This document shows positions 6,184 through 9,636 of a DNA stretch of 9,636 nt, piece after piece. Both the position numbers and the translations under genes were made by a program. How positions within the stretch are numbered: the first letter of the stretch is position 1; every line of letters starts with the position of its first letter. Source of the stretch: an uncultured beta proteobacterium (GTDB lineage Bacteria; Pseudomonadota; Gammaproteobacteria; Burkholderiales; Burkholderiaceae); NCBI GenBank assembly GCA_903944255.1, contig CAJARE010000096.1:1-9636 (forward strand), given 5' to 3'. Below the pieces are notes generated by a model, which worked only from the letters and a program-made list of their open reading frames with translations, was not told the origin of the DNA and ran no database searches.

Positions 6184-6684
6184 CTATCTTCCCGCAGCGG
6201 CAGCAGCCTTAGCTTCAGCACCTAATTGCACCTGTTTAGCCGCCATATCTTCGCTAATATCTCTGCGCTTTTTATTGAATTGACCAAAGGTTATCTTCCC
6301 CGCATTCAACTCCATAAGGGCAGCCTCTGTTTTATCTTGGGAATCCCTTCTTATCGCTACAAGCGCAGTTGCGTAAGTCTCAGGTTTCATATAAATCATG
6401 GAAATTTGATTTCCTCTCTCATCAATTCGGGACCGAAACTGCTGAAATTTTGCTAATTCGATTTTTTCTTCCTTGGTTGGCTTACTAGTGTCAGCCAATT
6501 GCTCAAGGGTCGCATCTTTTGGAATCAATGGAATTTTCTTACTTATTAGCTTGAAATCCGAGGACTCATAAATGCTCCTTTGTTGCTGGCGGAGTGAATC
6601 AATGTCAGCCTTATAGTTTTGACCAGAGGCATTAAGTGAAAATAAGGCTAGAAATAAGGCAAGAGATTTAAATAAGTTATTCAT
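6184..6684 (-). CDS. exported helical hypothetical protein
   Basis: The 166-residue protein has an N-terminal signal peptide (MNNLFKSLALFLALFSLNASG, cleavage likely near residue 21 before QNYK), so it should be periplasmic or secreted. The mature chain is almost entirely polar, helical and probably coiled-coil (DIDSLRQQQRSIYESSDF, then KEEKIELAKFQQFRSRIDERG) and ends in an Ala-rich tail (AEAKAAAAAGR). It has no cysteine and no recognised domain. The start is two bases past the stop of the upstream lipoprotein gene (TAACCATG), so the two are probably translationally coupled. It is the last gene of a three-gene run of envelope proteins. A small hairpin (GCCTC 6167-6171, GAGGC 6180-6184) overlaps its stop but lacks a T-run. 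The function is unknown. Confidence 0.78.
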   Translation of the reverse strand: MNNLFKSLALFLALFSLNASGQNYKADIDSLRQQQRSIYESSDFKLISKKIPLIPKDATLEQLADTSKPTKEEKIELAKFQQFRSRIDERGNQISMIYMKPETYATALVAIRRDSQDKTEAALMELNAGKITFGQFNKKRRDISEDMAAKQVQLGAEAKAAAAAGR

Positions 6685-6686
6685 GG

Positions 6687-7073
6687 TTAGTAAGTAATAC
6701 AGTTAATTGCGTTTCCAGATGAAGTGCAGTTTGTATTTTTAGGCATCATATTTGGAGTTGGGGCAACCTGTGTTGGTGCTCTAGCAGGACGTCCAGCCAT
6801 GCAAGCCTCATAGGCATCACCGCCAGCAGCCATCTGAACCCCAGCGGTATCGGTAGGATTTGCACGAGCGTATCCCCTTAGAGCCGCCCCACTACACATA
6901 TCTTCTCTATCGGCTCGTTGTGCTTGCATCATCATGCACTGTGCAAACTGGCTAGTGCCAACCTTAAATCCGTATCCAGCGCAAGTCTCAGCCTGTTGCT
7001 GACGTATCTGTTGAGGACTCAAGCAGCCCAACAGACTGCCAATAAGAATTCCAAAAAGTAGGTACTTGGTCAT
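6687..7073 (-). CDS. small lipoprotein with Cys-rich mature domain
   Basis: The 128-residue product begins with a lipoprotein signal peptide whose lipobox is LLGC17, so it is probably anchored in the membrane after lipidation of Cys17. The mature part opens QQIRQQQAETCAGYGFKVGT, then SQFAQCMMMQAQRADRE. A C-x-x-YGFxxGTxxFAxC arrangement is familiar from small uncharacterised proteobacterial lipoproteins. Two later Cys follow (DMCSG and EACMAG), then a Pro-rich linker and a C-terminal NCTSSGNAINCITY. The frame reaches 7130, but the ATG at 7073 is right because GGAGAG lies about six bases before it and the signal peptide then starts properly. It lies 22 bases after the small secreted-protein gene and two before the next gene, as part of one operon. 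The C-terminal C-x8-C module also ends the repeat protein at 7388-7720. Confidence 0.82.
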   Translation of the reverse strand: MTKYLLFGILIGSLLGCLSPQQIRQQQAETCAGYGFKVGTSQFAQCMMMQAQRADREDMCSGAALRGYARANPTDTAGVQMAAGGDAYEACMAGRPARAPTQVAPTPNMMPKNTNCTSSGNAINCITY

Positions 7074-7095
7074 CAACTCTCTCCATGTGAGTAAC

Positions 7096-7305
7096 TCAGT
7101 TGGCACTTTCAAGCCAAAATTTATGCCCACTCATGCACTCATGCTCATAAAGAAGCTTTCCATTAAATGTATTGGTATTACCTGTCCAAGTTAGGAGAGT
7201 TCCATCTTGAGTACAAATTAGAGCCGCATGAGCCAACATTGCAAATGATAGGAATAACCACACTCCCACTAAAGCCCTAAGCCTTAGACGATTACATCTA
7301 TTCAT
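7096..7305 (-). CDS. small secreted cysteine-containing protein (69 aa)
   Basis: This is a 69-residue exported protein. Residues 1-27 are a signal peptide with Arg-rich n-region (MNRCNRLRLR), hydrophobic core (LVGVWLFLSFAM) and AHA cleavage site. The mature 42 residues carry two Cys, in LICTQDG and in HECMSGHKFW, which could form one disulfide in the periplasm. The ECMSGHKFW end resembles the CxxGHxxW pattern of small metal-ribbon fragments, but only half of such a site is present. AAGGGA stands five bases before the ATG at 7305. It is the first gene of a three-gene operon followed by the lipoprotein 22 bases on. An inverted repeat (7329-7347) lies in its upstream region. The function is unknown. 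Confidence 0.68.
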   Translation of the reverse strand: MNRCNRLRLRALVGVWLFLSFAMLAHAALICTQDGTLLTWTGNTNTFNGKLLYEHECMSGHKFWLESAN

Positions 7306-7328
7306 AAGATTCCCTTGCCTACTATCTA

Positions 7329-7347
7329 ATATCCTAATTTGGGATAT
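7329..7347 (-). promoter_or_regulatory. 19-base inverted repeat upstream of the three-gene envelope operon
   Basis: ATATCC (7329-7334) and GGATAT (7342-7347) are perfect six-base arms around a seven-base spacer, ending 23 bases before the ATG at 7305. A TTGTCA box lies further upstream at about 7362-7367 on the minus strand. It could be an operator or an mRNA leader hairpin. Confidence 0.3.
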
Positions 7348-7387
7348 ATACAGCCTTCTCTTGACAACTTGACCTCAGATTAAATTT

Positions 7388-7720
7388 TTAATTGCAAGTG
7401 ACCTGATTTCCGTATTGGGTGCAGTTTCTGCCATTTGAATACTGTGTCGTATTCCCATATTGAGTTGCAGTTACTCCATTTGAATACTGAGTTTGATTTC
7501 CATACTGAGTTGCAGTCGTACCGTTAGAGAACTGCGTTTGATTGCCATATTGAGTTGCAGTTACTCCATTTGAGTATTGGGTCTGATTTCCGTATTGTGT
7601 TGCGGTTACCCCATTGTTGTACTGTCTTTGGTTTCCATACTGCGTATAACCAGATTGAGCAAACGCAACTAATGATGTAGTAGCTAAAAGTATAAGTAAT
7701 GCGCTTTTTAAAGACTTCAT
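7388..7720 (-). CDS. secreted Gln/Asn-rich tandem-repeat protein
   Basis: The 110-residue product has a signal peptide (MKSLKSALLILLATTSLVAFA, cleavage after residue 21). The rest is almost wholly repeats: five full 15-residue units from residue 26 with consensus TQYGNQTQYSNGVTA, then a partial sixth, TQYGNQVTCN. Each unit is itself two related halves, TQYGNQ and TQYSNG. The last full unit ends in Cys (C100) and the protein ends C109-N, giving a C-x8-C pair. The high Gln, Asn, Tyr and Gly content with regular spacing is what amyloid-forming or beta-solenoid secreted proteins show (compare the curlin repeats of CsgA, which are longer and differ in sequence). I do not recognise the family. The frame opens at 7747, but AAGGA seven bases before the ATG at 7720 and a normal signal peptide set the start. 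Confidence 0.82.
   Translation of the reverse strand: MKSLKSALLILLATTSLVAFAQSGYTQYGNQRQYNNGVTATQYGNQTQYSNGVTATQYGNQTQFSNGTTATQYGNQTQYSNGVTATQYGNTTQYSNGRNCTQYGNQVTCN
7391..7645 (-). repeat. 45-base coding tandem repeat, five full units plus a partial
   Basis: The array encodes residues 26-110 of the secreted repeat protein. Units vary at the third codon position and at a few residues (RQYNN in the first unit, QFSNGT in the third, NTTQ in the fifth), so the copies have diverged and are not a recent slippage product. Copy number could still vary between strains. Confidence 0.85.
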
Positions 7721-7733
7721 AGTGAATTCCTTT

Positions 7734-7752
7734 GTATAGACTTTCACTATAC
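7734..7752 (-). promoter_or_regulatory. 19-base inverted repeat with -10-like box upstream of the repeat-protein gene
   Basis: GTATAG (7734-7739) and CTATAC (7747-7752) are perfect six-base arms around a seven-base spacer. Read on the minus strand, the upstream arm includes TATAGT, five of six to the -10 consensus. The repeat lies 13 bases before the ATG at 7720. No good -35 box was found. Confidence 0.35.
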
Positions 7753-8006
7753 GCCCATAAATTTGATAATAATTTGCGCTGCATCAAGTGCATAAGGCAT
7801 AAAGAACCAAGCTGTAAAAAGGGGCAGTTGGGAGTAATGTGTTTAGCTGAGTTTAAAAATAGACCCCCTTTGAGCAAAACACTATGTATAGGACTACCAA
7901 AGGCTATGGGGGCTATTTAGAGGGTACTAATGAGGTGGGGTTTGGGAATCCTAAAACCAATAAGGGGTGGTCTACCCTCAATTGAATCATTTTTATACAA
8001 ACTACT
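7753..8006. other. gene-free interval with clustered G-runs and inverted repeats
   Basis: I see no credible gene here. The plus strand carries many runs of G: GGGG 7821-7824, GGG 7830-7832, GGGGG 7908-7912, GGG 7922-7924, GGGG 7937-7940, GGG 7944-7946 and GGGG 7964-7967. Long-range complements include AAATAGACCCCC (7857-7868) with GGGGGCTATTT (7908-7918), and GAGGGTA (7920-7926) with TACCCTC (7973-7979). It could be a structured leader or small RNA, or G-quadruplex-prone DNA. Confidence 0.45.
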
Positions 8007-8183
8007 TTAGTAGTTCTTCCATTTTTTATGGAAATGAAGAGTTAGCCACAAGAAAACAACCACTACCAACACGCTTCCAGTGAATCTGGAAAGTCCATAT
8101 TGAACGTATTTTTCAAATGCCAGCACTACAGCACCTATAGTACAAATACCGAACAAAATAGTTAAGTTGCGGTGGTAGCTCAT
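8007..8183 (-). CDS. small two-helix membrane protein (58 aa)
   Basis: A 58-codon frame runs from ATG at 8183 to TAA at 8007 and encodes a protein with two hydrophobic helices, residues about 7-23 (LTILFGICTIGAVVLAF) and 36-49 (TGSVLVVVVFLWLT). They are separated by a short polar turn (EKYVQYGLSRF) and followed by a basic tail (HFHKKWKNY). The basic C terminus suggests cytoplasmic ends. It begins 19 bases after the stop of the larger membrane-protein gene on the same strand, as in an operon, with a weak GAGAA before the ATG. No family is recognised. A frame of this size with two clean helices in AT-rich DNA is likely but not certain to be real. Confidence 0.55.
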   Translation of the reverse strand: MSYHRNLTILFGICTIGAVVLAFEKYVQYGLSRFTGSVLVVVVFLWLTLHFHKKWKNY

Positions 8184-8202
8184 GAATTTCTCATTAATAA
8201 AT

Positions 8203-8703
8203 TTATTTCCTAATTACAGCCATTAGCTCTTTTATCCTATCTAAAATAAAATACCAAGCCGAGGGAATGACGTAGTTGAAGAAAAGAAGCCCCATTAATA
8301 AAACAAATGAATAAAGTCCTAGCCACCTATAGCTATCGTTCTCAAGATTTTCCTTGGATGCCTCATATAAGTTGTGGGCGTTAAAGACATCTAGTTGATA
8401 GTTGTTTAAACCTGAAAAGCTCAAATTAATAGATTTTCCCGAACTCAAATCAATCAATTCACCTGTTGTATTAAAAATAGTAGAACCCAAAATATTATTT
8501 TTATTAGACTCTCGTAAAATTTTCAAGATTCCATCATATTCACATTCATATCTTAAGTAGTTATTTGTAGGTATTGACTCACAAATTTCTACGCTTTTTT
8601 TATAAGATGATTCTAATTTATTTACCTGCAAATAATGCAGGTAATAGCTCCCCCAGAACATTGCCATTGCTACTGCGAAAATTAAAATTAATTTCTTTGC
8701 CAT
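8203..8703 (-). CDS. inner-membrane protein with periplasmic domain, unknown family
   Basis: The 166-residue product has one hydrophobic helix near the start (residues about 4-24, LILIFAVAMAMFWGSYYLHYL) and a second at about 128-150 (LGLYSFVLLMGLLFFNYVIPSAW). Between them is a roughly 100-residue polar domain with two Cys (ICES and YECEYDG), probably periplasmic and able to form a disulfide. A short basic amphipathic tail (DRIKELMAVIRK) would be cytoplasmic. This topology (short N-in helix, external domain, second helix) is shared by many sensors and by small uncharacterised envelope proteins; no named domain is visible. AAGGT lies some distance before the ATG at 8703, so the ribosome site is weak. 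It is followed 19 bases later by the 58-aa membrane protein, which may be its partner. Confidence 0.72.
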   Translation of the reverse strand: MAKKLILIFAVAMAMFWGSYYLHYLQVNKLESSYKKSVEICESIPTNNYLRYECEYDGILKILRESNKNNILGSTIFNTTGELIDLSSGKSINLSFSGLNNYQLDVFNAHNLYEASKENLENDSYRWLGLYSFVLLMGLLFFNYVIPSAWYFILDRIKELMAVIRK

Positions 8704-8750
8704 AATTATTCAACTGACCTTAATTTTTCCATTCTAACGTTTAAGAACAT

Positions 8751-9206
8751 TTATGCAGACAACTTATATTTTTTAAATTCACCTTCAACACGACTATCTA
8801 CATCCCAGATTACTATTTCAATGGTTGACTGAATATGTGGGTCAAGCATTACCCGCAGAATCTCCTTAACCTCATTCTTGGGTAATTTCTTTTGAATAAA
8901 TCCAAAATGAGTGAAATGCAACTTCTTCACCTTTAGATGATTGCAGGCAGCTATTAGGTCATTAATCAAAAAGAGGCTATCTTTTTTGCCATAGGTTTGA
9001 GGAACGAGCAACAACGGTGGTGTACTTTTATTTAGAATGGCAATTTCATATTTGTCATTAGATGCTTTGGCAGCATCAACCATTACCTCTTGGTCATACC
9101 CAAGTAAATGCCTCACACTATTCTGAGTAGTAAACCCCTCGGGATTGGCGGTCACTGATATTGCATCCACATCTTCACAGGGATGGAACCAGATAAATTG
9201 CCCCAT
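8751..9206 (-). CDS. divergent macro-domain-like hypothetical protein
   Basis: The 151-residue product has the outline of a macro domain, the fold that binds or hydrolyses ADP-ribose derivatives. An early strand reads EDVDAISVTANPEGF, comparable with the family's DAIVNAAN motif and keeping the Asn. A central PLLLVPQTYG and a following helix (LINDLIAACNHLKV) lead to a strand and loop (KLHFTHFGF) where macro domains have their second substrate loop. A terminal helix and strand read EVKEILRVML and IEIVIWDVD. The glycine-rich first loop is replaced by FTTQNSV, so catalytic use of ADP-ribose is doubtful. The frame also has ATGs at 9254 and 9218, but only the ATG at 9206 has GGA at a useful distance, and it begins where macro domains begin. 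The gene is certain enough; the family call is tentative. Confidence 0.6.
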   Translation of the reverse strand: MGQFIWFHPCEDVDAISVTANPEGFTTQNSVRHLLGYDQEVMVDAAKASNDKYEIAILNKSTPPLLLVPQTYGKKDSLFLINDLIAACNHLKVKKLHFTHFGFIQKKLPKNEVKEILRVMLDPHIQSTIEIVIWDVDSRVEGEFKKYKLSA

Positions 9207-9333
9207 GATTATTTCCATTGGGTTATGCGGAATTGGTCTGAAGATGATTTTCATATTTGGGGAGGGCGCTTAGCTAAAAATATACACACTTGACTCCATC
9301 AAACATAAATGCGTCTTTGATTTGTGATGAAAC

Positions 9334-9615
9334 TCATCTTGCTAAATAGCCAGCGATTTTGGATAGGGAAGTAAATACCCCAAACAAAATAAGCAGCAGG
9401 ATTCCGCCAAGCAATGTTTTACCTAGTGAGCCAAGGTGAAACCACATCTTTGGAAATCCACTTAAGTCTTTTGGCATCGGTGCATTGTTTCGCAGCTCTT
9501 CAAGAGGGCTTACATCTTGTGAATCAAGAATATCTCTCTTAAAAATTTCATCGTATACAGGATAAAAAGGCTGTTGGTGTACTTTTTCAAAATATGTATT
9601 AATTAAATCTTGCAC
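9334..9615 (-). CDS. C-terminally membrane-anchored hypothetical protein (possibly partial)
   Basis: The visible 93 residues comprise a polar, acidic and helical N-terminal half (DLINTYFEKVHQQPFYPVYD, then SQDVSPLEELRNNAPMPKDLSGFPKMWF) and one hydrophobic helix near the end (LLGGILLLILFGVFTSLSKIA). This suggests a cytoplasmic domain tethered by a C-terminal helix. The GTG at 9615 has GGA seven bases before it and is a possible start. The frame is, however, open to the right edge (CLGLGIN precedes the GTG), so the true start may lie outside the window and the gene may be longer. No family is recognised. It is separated from the macro-like gene by 127 bases and shares its strand. Confidence 0.6.
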   Translation of the reverse strand: MQDLINTYFEKVHQQPFYPVYDEIFKRDILDSQDVSPLEELRNNAPMPKDLSGFPKMWFHLGSLGKTLLGGILLLILFGVFTSLSKIAGYLAR

Positions 9616-9636
9616 ATTGATTCCAAGACCTAGGCA

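Noticed and set aside
7391..7645. CRISPR array reading of the 45-base repeats
   Set aside because: The units are contiguous with no unique spacers and encode a regular peptide repeat behind a signal peptide.
7524..7877. Minus-strand frame of 117 codons across the repeat-protein start
   Set aside because: It is out of frame with the signal peptide and repeats, and its sequence is only the repeat array read in another frame.

Overview
The window looks like a junction between a conserved heavy-metal and tRNA segment of a bacterial chromosome and an integrated, AT-leaning accessory segment. A CzcI-like protein, a YnfA protein and a CDF metal transporter beside a tRNA-Arg suggest a Gram-negative betaproteobacterium. 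Signal peptides, one lipobox and the modest GC fit a freshwater Burkholderiaceae such as Polynucleobacter, but the genus is inference only.

Layout. (1) 1-1671, minus strand: a metal-handling set of CDF-type cation transporter, ynfA (TTG start) and a czcI-like gene that runs off the left edge. (2) 1672-1999: no convincing gene. (3) 2000-2076, minus strand: tRNA-Arg(TCT) with encoded CCA. (4) 2158-4456, plus strand: a tyrosine integrase with a complete catalytic set, a DUF1376-like phage/replication-type protein and a small Cys/His protein with the HGGxSTGP motif. Two palindromes sharing the core GTTTAAAC lie between the first two genes. (5) 4531-5803, minus strand: a tightly coupled two-gene operon of a PD-(D/E)xK-type nuclease and a 252-residue protein of no recognised family. 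This is the best candidate for an undescribed defence or DNA-processing module. (6) 5871-9636, minus strand: small accessory genes. These are a 75-aa protein, a three-gene run of secreted, lipid-anchored and exported proteins, a Gln/Asn-rich secreted protein built from 15-residue tandem repeats, two small membrane proteins, a divergent macro-domain-like protein and a C-terminally anchored membrane protein at the right edge.

How the genes fit together. The integrase next to a tRNA, the phage-like small genes, the nuclease pair and the run of unrecognised small genes read as an integrative element and its cargo. The transporter and czcI genes probably belong to a metal-efflux locus continuing to the left. 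The second attachment site is not visible, so the element limits are unknown. Functions beyond the integrase, tRNA, CDF, YnfA and CzcI calls are family-level inference or unknown.
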